Shown here: positions 27,146-35,446 of the stretch, piece after piece
How positions within the stretch are numbered: position 1 is the stretch's first letter
Layout of the letters: each line of letters starts with the position of its first letter
Assembly: GCA_002389665.1 (NCBI GenBank)
Contig: DGNO01000004.1
Location: forward strand, 178,149-242,148
Origin: Rhodobiaceae bacterium UBA4490
GTDB taxonomy: Bacteria > Pseudomonadota > Alphaproteobacteria > Parvibaculales > Parvibaculaceae
Direction of reading: 5' to 3'
DNA length: 64,000 bases
Translations under genes and position numbers: made by a program
The notes under the pieces: generated by a model
What the model saw: only the letters and a program-made list of their open reading frames with translations
What the model was told of the DNA's origin: nothing
Databases searched by the model: none

Positions 27146-27964
27146 TTAGCGGCCTTTGAATTGCGGCGCGCGTTTTTCCAGAAAACTTGCCACGCCTTCC
27201 CGGTGATCCTCGCTCTGGAAGAGCGTGCCGAGCGTTTGCGACACCCAGCCGCCGATCTCACGCAGTTCGCCATAAGCCGAGCGCCGGAGCCCCTCCTTCA
27301 TATAGCGCAAGGCAAGCGGCGCGTTAACCGCCATGCGCGCCGCCAGCGCCCGCGCCTCGCTCAAAAGCGCGTCATGAGGCACGGTGCGCAGCACGAGGCC
27401 GATCCGCTCCGCCTCGCCCGCATCGATGACATCGCCGGTGAAAAGCAGTTCCGCAGCCTTTTGCGGGCCGACCAGCGCCGGCAAACGCCAAAGCCCGCCC
27501 ACATCGGAGATAAGCCCGCGCTTGATGAAAATTTCACCGAAGGCGGCTTTTTCAGAAGCGATGCGCATATCGGCAAAAAGCGCAAGTTCCATGCCCCAGC
27601 CGACCGCCGGACCGTTGATGGCGGCGATGACGGGCTTTTCGCATTCAAGCGCGGCAACGGCGGCGGGCGTCGGCTCGGGCCGCACCGCCGTCAGCCGGGC
27701 GACGCTTTTTTCTTTCTGCTCGCCCGTCATCATTTCCTTCACGTCCTCGCCCGAACAAAAGGCAGGATCGGCGCCCGTCACGATGAGGCAGCGCGCCGCC
27801 TCGTCCTGACTTGCAAAGCGGAAGCCTGCTTCCACCTCATCATAGGCGCGCCGGTTCAGCGCATTGCGCCGCTCCGGCCGGTTGAGGGTGAGCGTTGCGA
27901 TATGATCTGCCACCTCATAGCGCACGCACTCAAAATCCTTCGGGTGAATTTTGTAAGACGTCAT
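27146..27964 (-). CDS. Enoyl-CoA hydratase/isomerase family protein
   Basis: Crotonase-fold protein of 272 residues from the ATG at 27964, which has GGGGAAGAG upstream. IATLTLNRPERRNALNRRAYDEVE is the start of the fold, GADPAFCSGEDVKEMM gives the first oxyanion-hole loop and AAINGPAVGWGMELALFADMRIASEKAAFGE the second. Hydrates or isomerises an enoyl-CoA; the exact substrate is not readable. It is in a run with an SDR of the dienoyl-CoA reductase type, so fatty-acid oxidation is the likely setting. Confidence 0.88.
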   Translation of the reverse strand: MTSYKIHPKDFECVRYEVADHIATLTLNRPERRNALNRRAYDEVEAGFRFASQDEAARCLIVTGADPAFCSGEDVKEMMTGEQKEKSVARLTAVRPEPTPAAVAALECEKPVIAAINGPAVGWGMELALFADMRIASEKAAFGEIFIKRGLISDVGGLWRLPALVGPQKAAELLFTGDVIDAGEAERIGLVLRTVPHDALLSEARALAARMAVNAPLALRYMKEGLRRSAYGELREIGGWVSQTLGTLFQSEDHREGVASFLEKRAPQFKGR

Positions 27965-27998
27965 CTCTCTTCCCCTGATCTTTGCGCCCGCGCCGAGC

Positions 27999-28799
27999 TT
28001 AGTTGCCCGCCAGCGCATCCGCGCTTGCATCGCCGAGCTTCGAGCCGCCATCGCAATCGATGATCGTGCCGGTGATGTAAGCGCCATTGTCCGAGGAAAG
28101 GAAAAGCGCCGTCTCCGCGATATCCGTCTTCGTGCCGTAATCGCGCAGCGCGAGACGCGATTTCACCGCCTCTTCCATTTCAGGCGTCGGCGCAAGGCGC
28201 GCCATGCCTTCGGTATCGGCAATGGGGCCGGGCGAGATCGCATTGACGCGCACGCCGGCCGGGCCCCATTCCATGGCAAGGCATTTCGTGAGCATGTTGA
28301 TGCCCGCTTTCGCCGCACAGACATGCGACTGGAACATCATCGCGTTCACCGCCTGAGGCGCGGTGATGGAAATGAGCGAGGCGCCCGGCCGGTTCAAATG
28401 TTCGAAGGAGGCGCGCAATACATTGAACGTGCCGATGAGATCGATATCGACGACGGTCTTGAAACCGTTGGAGGACATGCCAAGCGCGGGCGCCACGAAA
28501 TTACCCGCCGCCCCCGAGATGACGATATCGATCTTGCCGAACTGTTTGACGGTTTCCTCATAGGCTTTGGCGACGCTGTCGAAATCGCGCACATCCGCCG
28601 CCATGCCGATTGCCTCATGCCCCTTGTCGGTCATGGTCTTGGCGGCGGCAACGATTTTCTCGTGGCTGCGCGAGATGACGGCGACTTTCGCCCCATGCTC
28701 GGCAAAGTGCTGCGCAATGCCGAGATTGATGCCGCTCGAGGCACCCGCGATGAAAGCGACTTTCCCTTCAAGCGCCTTTTCCTTGATGATGCTGGCCAT
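27999..28799 (-). CDS. SDR of the 2,4-dienoyl-CoA reductase type
   Basis: 266 residues from ATG 28799, which has GGGGAGAG upstream. The cofactor motif is GASSGINLGIAQHF and DVRD, SGAAGN follow. Where most SDRs have YxxxK this protein has SHVCAAKAG: the tyrosine is missing but the lysine is kept, a pattern shared with the DECR/peroxisomal dienoyl- and enoyl-CoA reductases. SPGPIADTEGM closes the site. It probably reduces unsaturated acyl-CoA during fatty-acid oxidation, fitting the adjoining hydratase gene 34 bases downstream. Confidence 0.86.
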   Translation of the reverse strand: MASIIKEKALEGKVAFIAGASSGINLGIAQHFAEHGAKVAVISRSHEKIVAAAKTMTDKGHEAIGMAADVRDFDSVAKAYEETVKQFGKIDIVISGAAGNFVAPALGMSSNGFKTVVDIDLIGTFNVLRASFEHLNRPGASLISITAPQAVNAMMFQSHVCAAKAGINMLTKCLAMEWGPAGVRVNAISPGPIADTEGMARLAPTPEMEEAVKSRLALRDYGTKTDIAETALFLSSDNGAYITGTIIDCDGGSKLGDASADALAGN

Positions 28800-29015
28800 G
28801 CGTCTCTCCCCGTTTTTTGAAAGCCTTATTTTGAAATCTATAGGCACTAAACCGGGCAAGAAGCGCTCTTGCAAGCCGCCATGATGCCCCTGGCCCGCTT
28901 GACGCAAGGGGGCGCAGGGGAATGCCGGGTTCGTAGCCAGGTTCCCAGTTGGGTTCATCGCGGCTTTCGGCCATACTCGCCCTGATCCGCAGTTCCAAAC
29001 CCAAGGCCCGCTTCC

Positions 29016-30098
29016 ATGAAGAGTCTCAAATCAGCCATCGTGCTTCTCGCGCTTCTTATTCTTCTGGCCGGCATCGCCTATTGGTGGGCGGGCAAGGATT
29101 TAAAAGAGCTGAGCGGAGCCGAGCGCGCGCAGCTGAAGGCGGACGGGCTTGCCCATGATTTTGCGCCCTTGAGCGAGGGCACCGTTCATTACCGCCTGGA
29201 AGGGCCGGAAGGCGCGCCTACCATCCTCCTTGTGCATGGCTTTTCCGTGCCCTCTTTCGTCTGGGATGCGCATTTTGCACCGCTGACAGAGGCCGGTTAC
29301 CGGGTCCTTGCCTTCGACAATTACGGGCGCGGCTTTTCCGACCGCCCAGAGGGGCCCTATGACGCCGCGCGCACGGACCGCCTCATCACCGATCTTCTCG
29401 CGCATCTGAATATCGCGGGTAAAATCCATCTCGCCGGCTATTCCATGGGCGGGGCAGCGGCCGGGCTTTTCACCGCCCGCCACCCGGAGCGTGTGCGCAG
29501 CCTCACGCTTATCGCGCCAGCAGGGGTGGAAGCCATCGAACCTTCCGGCGCGGTGAACCTGCTGCGCGCGCCGCTCGTCGGTGACTGGATCGGCCGCGTT
29601 TTCGGCAAGGAAATTTTCTATGACAGGCTGGCGGAAGAAGAGAAAACCCGCGACGGCGGCGAGGCCTTCACCGCCCGCTTTGCCAAACAGATGGAATATC
29701 GCGGCTACACCAATGCGCTGATTTCCACCATGCGCCATTACCCGATGCTGGACGGTGCGCCGGGCGCTTTCCGCAGTGTGGGTGAAAGCGGCGTGCCGAT
29801 GCTGGCCATCTGGGGCGAACAAGACAAGGTGGTTCCCTTCGCCCACTCTGCCGCGCTCACGCGCCTTGCCCCGCAGACAAAGCTGATTTCGTTCCCGCAG
29901 CTGGATCACTCCCTGACCTATAGCGCGCCGGAAAAAGTAACCCCGCTCATTCTGGAGCATATCCGCGCCCATCACGTCGCCCTCAGCCCCGGCGGCATCG
30001 GCGCCAAACCGCGCGGTCCCGCCGCACGGATGCAGGCCCGCGAATGCGACTGTCATGTAAGCCCGGAAAAAATCACACCCGAAACTCCAGAGCTTTAG
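29016..30098 (+). CDS. Membrane-anchored alpha/beta hydrolase
   Basis: 360 residues. One N-terminal hydrophobic anchor (residues about 6-25, IVLLALLILLAGIAYWWAG) and an alpha/beta hydrolase domain: LLVHGFSVPSFVWD oxyanion region, nucleophile elbow LAGYSMGGAAAG, acid in AIWGEQDKVVPF and histidine in QLDHSLTYS. About 40 residues beyond the fold, with a CDC motif near the end, are unexplained. Substrate unknown. Divergent from the SDR gene across 216 bases. Confidence 0.86.
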   Translation: MKSLKSAIVLLALLILLAGIAYWWAGKDLKELSGAERAQLKADGLAHDFAPLSEGTVHYRLEGPEGAPTILLVHGFSVPSFVWDAHFAPLTEAGYRVLAFDNYGRGFSDRPEGPYDAARTDRLITDLLAHLNIAGKIHLAGYSMGGAAAGLFTARHPERVRSLTLIAPAGVEAIEPSGAVNLLRAPLVGDWIGRVFGKEIFYDRLAEEEKTRDGGEAFTARFAKQMEYRGYTNALISTMRHYPMLDGAPGAFRSVGESGVPMLAIWGEQDKVVPFAHSAALTRLAPQTKLISFPQLDHSLTYSAPEKVTPLILEHIRAHHVALSPGGIGAKPRGPAARMQARECDCHVSPEKITPETPEL

Positions 30099-30132
30099 AC
30101 GGAACCACGCAATTGCCAAAAGGGTGGGCGAC

Positions 30133-30978
30133 ATGTCGGTAGGTATATTTCTAGCCGTATTGATTGCCGCAATTTTGCATGCTGCCTGGAATGCACTTGT
30201 AAAGGTGAGCGCCGACCAACTTGTCCTTTTAGCTGTCCTTAAGGCCGGAACAACTGTTTTTGCTTTGGCCAGCGTCCCCTTCTTCGAAATACCGCCTACA
30301 GAAGCTTGGCTACATATTGTCATTTCGACCATTATCCATACCGGATATTTTCTTTTCCTAGTTATCTCGTATCGATACGGTGACCTCAGCCACGTATATC
30401 CTCTGTCACGCGGTGCGGCACCGCTAATCGTTGCCGCCATCGCCACCATCTTTCTGGGAGAGGTGCTGAGTCTTCACGCAACCTTGGCTGTGCTGCTCAT
30501 AGCTATCGGCATTATGAGCTTGATGTTGACCAAGAGCGCGGATGGAAAATGGCAACCTAAGGTCATTGCTGCTGCGCTCACCACAGCCAGCCTCATTGCC
30601 GGGTATACTATTGTGGACGCAACGGGTGCACGCCTAACCGGAGATGCACATAGCTACATTCTTTGGCTAAACGTATTCAACGGCATACCCATCATCCTCA
30701 TCACTCTTTTCTTCCGGCGGAAACAAATCCATACGCAGGTAGGCCATGTCTGGAAAGCAGGCATGCTGTCCGGCATTGTCTCTCTTCTTGCCTATTGGAT
30801 TGTTCTGTGGGCAGCTACCCAGGCTCCACTAGCCATGGTAGCTGCAGTGCGCGAGACGAGTATTATTTTCGCAGTTCTCTTCGGGGTTCTGCTCCTCAGG
30901 GAAAGCTTGGATATTAGGCGGCTACTTTCCATTTTCGTTACCCTATCAGGAGCATTGTTACTGAAGATAAGCCGCTGA
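30133..30978 (+). CDS. EamA/DMT-family transporter, AT-rich
   Basis: Membrane exporter of 281 residues from the ATG at 30133 (a GTG at 30124 is in frame). Ten hydrophobic helices in two EamA halves; HAAWNALVKVSADQLVLLAVLKAG and YPLSRGAAPLIVAAIATIFLGEVLSL are family signatures. Such proteins move amino acids, metabolites or drugs. Base composition stands out: three sampled 60-base lines have 31, 22 and 25 G+C (52, 37 and 42%), against about 70% in flanking lines. Codons ending in A/T are frequent. This suggests acquisition from another genome. Confidence 0.88.
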   Translation: MSVGIFLAVLIAAILHAAWNALVKVSADQLVLLAVLKAGTTVFALASVPFFEIPPTEAWLHIVISTIIHTGYFLFLVISYRYGDLSHVYPLSRGAAPLIVAAIATIFLGEVLSLHATLAVLLIAIGIMSLMLTKSADGKWQPKVIAAALTTASLIAGYTIVDATGARLTGDAHSYILWLNVFNGIPIILITLFFRRKQIHTQVGHVWKAGMLSGIVSLLAYWIVLWAATQAPLAMVAAVRETSIIFAVLFGVLLLRESLDIRRLLSIFVTLSGALLLKISR

Positions 30979-31063
30979 AACGGCATATGTCTCACCGCTT
31001 GCCGCGCGCCGCGAAGACGCCTAGAACCGGGAAACTGGAAGAAAGAGGCCTGCGCGCCCATCT

Positions 31064-32590
31064 ATGCGGGGCATAGAGGTTTCAAGGCAAAGCACCGTGA
31101 TCAAGGACATCAGCGACAAAGGCGTGATTTTGGAGGAGCTGGGCTGGGTGGACCCGCTGGCGCTTTTCGCGCCGCTTGCCCATGAGCCTTTCGCGCTCTT
31201 CCTCGATAGCGCCACCGCCGGGCCGGGCCGCGAGGCGGCGCTGCATGGCCGCTGGAGCTTCATTGCCGCCGATCCCGTCTGCACGCTGAAAGCGGAGCCG
31301 GAAGGCAGAGCCTTGCTGGACGGGTCGCCGTGCCAGGAGCCCGCCTTCGACCTCATCGCCCGTCTCCTTGCCCGCCACCGGCTTGAAAAAGAAGACCTGC
31401 CGGAAGCCGCCCGCGCCATTCCCTTTACCGGCGGACTCGCCGGGACGATCGGGTATGAAATGGCCTGCGCGCTTGAGGACTTGCCTGCGCTTTCAAAAGA
31501 CCCGCTGCCTACCCTCGCCCTCGGCCTTTACGACGTCGTGCTTGCCTTCGATCATCAGACCCGAAAGCTCTTTTTGATCTCCACCGGCCTTGGCGAGGAA
31601 AAGCCGCCTGCCCGCGCCGCGCGGGCCGAAGCGCGCGCCGCCAAATGGCGCGCCCGCATCGCGCTCAATCCCGCACTTACTCCCTTGCACTGGCCGCTCA
31701 GCCCGCAGCCTGCCCATTCCGTCAGAGCGCTCAAAACACCGGATGCCTATAAAGCCGATATCGCCAGGGTCATCGCCTATATTCATGCAGGCGATATTTT
31801 TCAGGCCAATCTCAGCCAGCGCTTCGAAAGCGATCTGACGCCCGACGAAACGCCCTTCCTGCTTTACCGGCGCCTGCGCGCCCATTCGCCCGCGCCCTTT
31901 GCCGGGTTCTTCAATCTGGAAGAAGGCGCGCTGCTTTCTTCTTCCCCTGAACGCTTTCTCTCATCGGACGGCAAAACCGCGCAGACGAAACCCATCAAAG
32001 GCACACGTCCGCGCGGGGGAACTGCGAAGGAAGATGCCGCTCTTGCCGCCGAACTTCAGGCAAGCGGCAAGGACCGGGCGGAAAACGTCATGATCGTCGA
32101 TCTGATGCGCAATGATTTTTCCCGTGTCTGCAAAGACGGCAGCCTGCGCGTACCCGCGCTCTGTGCGCTCGAAAGCTACGCGAATGTCCATCATCTCGTC
32201 TCGACCGTTGAAGGCGAGCTTTGCGAGGGAAAAACCGCGCTCGATCTTCTGATGGCAGCCTTTCCCGGTGGCTCGATCACCGGCGCCCCGAAAATCCGCG
32301 CCATGGAAGTGATCGCCGAGCTCGAGCAAAATCCGCGCGGTATTTATTGCGGCAGCTTCGGCTATCTCGGTCTTGACGGGCGTATGGACATGAACATTTC
32401 CATCCGTACCATGAGCATTGCGGGCGGCAAGGCACGTTTCAATGCGGGCGGCGGTATCGTGGCCGATTCCGATCCGCAGGAGGAATATGAGGAAAGCCTT
32501 GCCAAGGCGAGCGCCATGCGCGCCGCGCTTCTCGGCATCCGCCCCGATGAACGCGCAAACGAGAGCAGCGGGGCAAAGCACCGCTCATGA
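31064..32590 (+). CDS. pabB: Aminodeoxychorismate synthase component I
   Basis: Makes 4-amino-4-deoxychorismate from chorismate and ammonia for folate synthesis. 508 residues from ATG 31064; a GTG at 31097 is an alternative, and neither has a strong ribosome site. The motif PIKGT (Lys312) marks PabB rather than anthranilate synthase, which has PIAGT. VIVDLMRNDFSRVC, FPGGSITGAPKIRAMEVIAELE and NISIRTMSI complete the chorismate-binding fold. It overlaps pabA by four bases; pabB-pabA-pabC form one operon. The start region follows the AT-rich exporter gene. Confidence 0.93.
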   Translation: MRGIEVSRQSTVIKDISDKGVILEELGWVDPLALFAPLAHEPFALFLDSATAGPGREAALHGRWSFIAADPVCTLKAEPEGRALLDGSPCQEPAFDLIARLLARHRLEKEDLPEAARAIPFTGGLAGTIGYEMACALEDLPALSKDPLPTLALGLYDVVLAFDHQTRKLFLISTGLGEEKPPARAARAEARAAKWRARIALNPALTPLHWPLSPQPAHSVRALKTPDAYKADIARVIAYIHAGDIFQANLSQRFESDLTPDETPFLLYRRLRAHSPAPFAGFFNLEEGALLSSSPERFLSSDGKTAQTKPIKGTRPRGGTAKEDAALAAELQASGKDRAENVMIVDLMRNDFSRVCKDGSLRVPALCALESYANVHHLVSTVEGELCEGKTALDLLMAAFPGGSITGAPKIRAMEVIAELEQNPRGIYCGSFGYLGLDGRMDMNISIRTMSIAGGKARFNAGGGIVADSDPQEEYEESLAKASAMRAALLGIRPDERANESSGAKHRS

Positions 32591-33201
32591 TCCTGCTCAT
32601 CGATAATTACGACAGCTTCGTTCACAATCTTGCCCGCTATGTGGGCGAGCTTGGTTATGAACGCCGCGTGCTGCGCAATGATGCGGTGACAATTGCCGAG
32701 ATCGAAGCGATGCGCCCGGACGCCCTTATCCTCTCGCCCGGTCCTCGCACACCGGATGAAGCGGGCATTTGCCTTGGGGCGGTCGAGCGCCTTGCCCCGC
32801 AGCTTCCCATTCTCGGCATCTGCCTTGGCCATCAATGCATCGCGCAGGCATTCGGCGGCAGTGTGCGCCGCGCCGCGCCGCGCCATGGACGCGCCTCACC
32901 CATCCGTCACAATGGCGCGCTAGTCTTTGCCGGCCTGCCCAATCCTTTTGAAGCGGCGCGCTATCATTCCCTCGCCGTCGATCTGCCGGAAGGGGGAGTG
33001 TTGCAAGAAACCGCCCGCGCCGAAGACGATGGTGAGATCATGGCGCTTGCCCATGAAAGCCTGCCCGTAACGGGCCTGCAGTTTCACCCGGAATCGGTGC
33101 TCACCCCGCTCGGCCACAAGCTGCTCGCCAATTTCTTTGCCGCCTCAGGCCTCAAACCCTCAAAAGCATCGAGCCTGCGCCATGAGGAACTTGCCCCATG
33201 A
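32587..33201 (+). CDS. pabA: Aminodeoxychorismate synthase glutaminase component
   Basis: Class I glutamine amidotransferase of 204 residues that supplies ammonia to PabB. The triad is Cys79 (LGICLGHQ), His167 and Glu169 (LQFHPESVL). MILLIDNYDSFVHNLARYVGELG is the normal PabA/TrpG start. It overlaps pabB at 32587-32590 and pabC at 33198-33201, each by ATGA. TrpG proteins look alike, but a PIKGT-type partner and the pabC neighbour point to folate synthesis. Confidence 0.93.
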   Translation: MILLIDNYDSFVHNLARYVGELGYERRVLRNDAVTIAEIEAMRPDALILSPGPRTPDEAGICLGAVERLAPQLPILGICLGHQCIAQAFGGSVRRAAPRHGRASPIRHNGALVFAGLPNPFEAARYHSLAVDLPEGGVLQETARAEDDGEIMALAHESLPVTGLQFHPESVLTPLGHKLLANFFAASGLKPSKASSLRHEELAP

Positions 33202-34055
33202 CGGTCTGGCTCAACGGCGCGCTCACCGGCTCCGGCATGCCGGTCATCGAACCCTCAGACCGGGGTTTTCTGTTGGCCGACGGGCTCTTTGAAACCTTGC
33301 TGGCGCGCGAAGGCCGCCCGCTTTTCTTTGATGCGCATCTGGACCGGCTGGAGCGGAGCGCCGAAGAGCTCGCCTTGCCCATCCCCGCCAGCCGCAAAAA
33401 AATCCGCAAAGGCATGAGCGCGCTTCTTGCCGCCAACAAATTGGATGAAGGCGAGGCGAGCCTGCGCCTCACTCTGACGCGGGGGCCGGGCGCGCGCGGC
33501 ATCGCCTTACCTGAAGACCCGCATCCCACCTTGCTCATTACCGCCGCCCCGCTCGGCAAGGCGCCCGATACCGTAACGGCCATCACCGCCGCCATCCGGC
33601 GCAACGAAACCTCCCCCGCCGCGCGCATGAAGACTCTCGCCTATCTCGACAATATTCTGGCGCGGCGCGAGGCGAATGCAAAAGGCGCGGGCGAAGCGCT
33701 GATGCTGAACACGAAAGGCCGGCTTGCCTGCGGCACGATCGGCAATCTTTTTCTCTGGAAGGGCGCGGCGCTTTTCACCCCTGCTCTGGAGGAGGGCGTT
33801 CTTCCAGGCATTACCCGCGCGCAAATCATCGCCCTTGCCGAAGAAGAAGGGCTCACTTGCCGCGAGGCCCCGCTCGAGCCGGATACTTTGCGCAGCTGCG
33901 ACGGCGCGTTTTTGACGAACTCACTCGTCGGCCTGCCGCGCATCAGAAAAGTAGACGGCGAGGCCCTGCCCGATCATGCCCTGACCGGGCAGCTTGAAGC
34001 CGCTTACCTGGCGCTTCTCGAAAAAGAAGCGACAAAGGAACCTGGCGGCGAATGA
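33198..34055 (+). CDS. pabC: Aminodeoxychorismate lyase
   Basis: Class IV PLP enzyme of 285 residues that releases pyruvate from aminodeoxychorismate to give 4-aminobenzoate. It begins MTVWLNGALTGSGMPVIEPSDRGFLLADGLFETL, the class IV N-terminus. The PLP lysine is in MKTLAYLDNILARREA, and GTIGNLFLW and SLVGLPRIRKVDG follow. Branched-chain aminotransferase-like homologues share this fold; position in the pab operon supports PabC. Confidence 0.9.
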   Translation: MTVWLNGALTGSGMPVIEPSDRGFLLADGLFETLLAREGRPLFFDAHLDRLERSAEELALPIPASRKKIRKGMSALLAANKLDEGEASLRLTLTRGPGARGIALPEDPHPTLLITAAPLGKAPDTVTAITAAIRRNETSPAARMKTLAYLDNILARREANAKGAGEALMLNTKGRLACGTIGNLFLWKGAALFTPALEEGVLPGITRAQIIALAEEEGLTCREAPLEPDTLRSCDGAFLTNSLVGLPRIRKVDGEALPDHALTGQLEAAYLALLEKEATKEPGGE

Positions 34056-34083
34056 AAACGGCGCCCCGCTGCCGGGACGCCGT
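34055..34083 (-). terminator. Candidate terminator of the 34113-34502 gene
   Basis: ACGGCG (34058-34063) pairs with CGCCGT (34078-34083), with an inner CCCG/CGGG stem. Read on the minus strand the stem is followed by TTTTC, after the end of the small membrane protein gene. It abuts the pabC stop. Confidence 0.4.
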
Positions 34084-34112
34084 CTGCAAACTCTTGAACG
34101 CAAGCGCGGTAT

Positions 34113-34502
34113 TTATTCGCCGACGGAAAAGTCGCGCCGCGCCGTCGTAATGGTGACGGTGAAGCCTGCCACCACATCCAGCAACACCAGAAGCGTGATC
34201 AGGAAGAACGTCGAATTGCCGAAGGCCGGCAGCGCGATGAACTCGATCAGGCAGACAAGCAGCACGATCAGCGACAGCGCGTGATTGATGATCGAGGTCG
34301 TGCCGGTGCGCGTGGCGCTGACCAGTTCCAGAAACAAGAGAACCAGCCCGGCGGAAAGCAGCGCATCGCTCACGGCCACCCCCCAATTCGCGCCCGATAT
34401 GAGCGCAACGGTGAACAGCTCGGTATCGAGGCTGGGTCCGGTCAGAAAAGCGATGATGTTATAGGCAATAACGATAATGGCCATAAGCGGCATCGAGCCC
34501 AT
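34113..34502 (-). CDS. Small four-helix membrane protein
   Basis: 129 residues with four predicted membrane helices: LMAIIVIAYNIIAFLTG, ISGANWGVAVSDALLSAGLVLLFLELV, ALSLIVLLVCLIEFIALPAF and TFFLITLLVLLDVVAGFTVTI. The start ATG at 34502 has AAGGGGG nine bases upstream. No function can be assigned; it looks like one of the small conserved membrane proteins of Alphaproteobacteria. Confidence 0.7.
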   Translation of the reverse strand: MGSMPLMAIIVIAYNIIAFLTGPSLDTELFTVALISGANWGVAVSDALLSAGLVLLFLELVSATRTGTTSIINHALSLIVLLVCLIEFIALPAFGNSTFFLITLLVLLDVVAGFTVTITTARRDFSVGE

Positions 34503-34637
34503 ATTTGTTCCCCCTTACAAATGGTCGGCCTCCATGGGCCAAAGTGTAGCAAGCAGTGCCCGTCAAGGCCATGTAAACTCAGGCCCTTAAACTATTTACG
34601 ACAGAAAAAAACCGGAAAAGCAGGCTGAGAATAAAGA

Positions 34638-34663
34638 AAAAGCGCCGGGAAACCGGCGCTTTT
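34638..34663 (-). terminator. Rho-independent terminator of rpmF
   Basis: AAAGCGCCGG / CCGGCGCTTT (34639-34648 and 34653-34662) with loop GAAA. On the minus strand the stem is followed by TTTTTCTTT, 28 bases after the rpmF stop. Confidence 0.8.
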
Positions 34664-34690
34664 CAATAAATCACCTGGGAGGCGAAGGAC

Positions 34691-34876
34691 TTAGATGTCG
34701 TCCTTGGCTTCCAGAACCTGGCGGCCACGATACATGCCCGTCTTCAGGTCGATATGGTGCGGACGGTGCAATTCGCCCGTTTCCTTATCTTCCATATAGG
34801 CCGGCGCGGAAAGCGCATCGGCGGAACGGCGCATGCCGCGCTTGGAAGGGGTGGTTTTCCGCTTGGGAACAGCCAT
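34691..34876 (-). CDS. rpmF: Ribosomal protein bL32
   Basis: 61 residues, [20 protein letters not shown] at the N-terminus and [12 protein letters not shown] near the end, a normal bL32 of the form without zinc-binding cysteines. Part of the large ribosomal subunit. Start ATG at 34876 has GGGAGCGATGAG upstream. Followed by a clear terminator. Confidence 0.96.
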   Translation of the reverse strand: MAVPKRKTTPSKRGMRRSADALSAPAYMEDKETGELHRPHHIDLKTGMYRGRQVLEAKDDI

Positions 34877-35097
34877 CTCATCGCTCCCGTTTCAACACCG
34901 GCATCAGGCCCGGCTCGAAACTGTCAAATCTTTCAAGGACTTAAATAATTCAGGGCGCGGCAAATCCGAGCCAGCGCCCCATTGGGTGCGCGTTATAGCG
35001 GCAAATGGGCCCCGCGTCTATGGGCTCGTGGCAAAAAACCGCGCCGCGCTCCCCTTTTCCGCGCGCCCCAGTCCGGTCCCCCTCAGACTGCCGCGCC

Positions 35098-35406
35098 TCA
35101 ATCCGAAAGACAGCCCTCAGCGCCGCGGTAACGCGCCTCGGCCCGGATCAGCCAGAAGACGGAGGCGGAAATGCGCTTTTCTTCCTCGTCCACTGAGGCC
35201 CGCACCAGCTCGAAGCCGGGCGGATCGTCCTTCCGGCACTCTTCCAAGGGCCGCTCCGCAATAAAAACGCAGGAACAGGCAGTTTTGGCGACAGCCCGCG
35301 CACCCACTTCCGCGTCCGCCGCCATGCGCCGGGCAGGGCCGAGCACCAGCGCGATCAGAACGGCGAGCACCACCGCGGAAACGAGATATTTGATATTCAC
35401 GGGCAC
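35098..35406 (-). CDS. Small exported or membrane-anchored protein beside a serine hydrolase
   Basis: 102 residues from a GTG at 35406. One N-terminal hydrophobic segment (YLVSAVVLAVLIALVLG) then a short exterior domain containing AKTACSCVFIAERPLEECRKDDPPG and SASVFWLIRAEARYRGAEGC, with four cysteines. The AKTACSCVFIAER part recalls the N-terminal region that precedes the catalytic domain in many alphaproteobacterial serine hydrolases of the beta-lactamase fold. It is divergent from such a hydrolase gene by 40 bases, so it could be a detached partner domain. That is inference. Confidence 0.62.
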   Translation of the reverse strand: MPVNIKYLVSAVVLAVLIALVLGPARRMAADAEVGARAVAKTACSCVFIAERPLEECRKDDPPGFELVRASVDEEEKRISASVFWLIRAEARYRGAEGCLSD

Positions 35407-35446
35407 ATCCTTAGGCTGCTTTGGCCAAGATTAGGAGTACCCGCCC

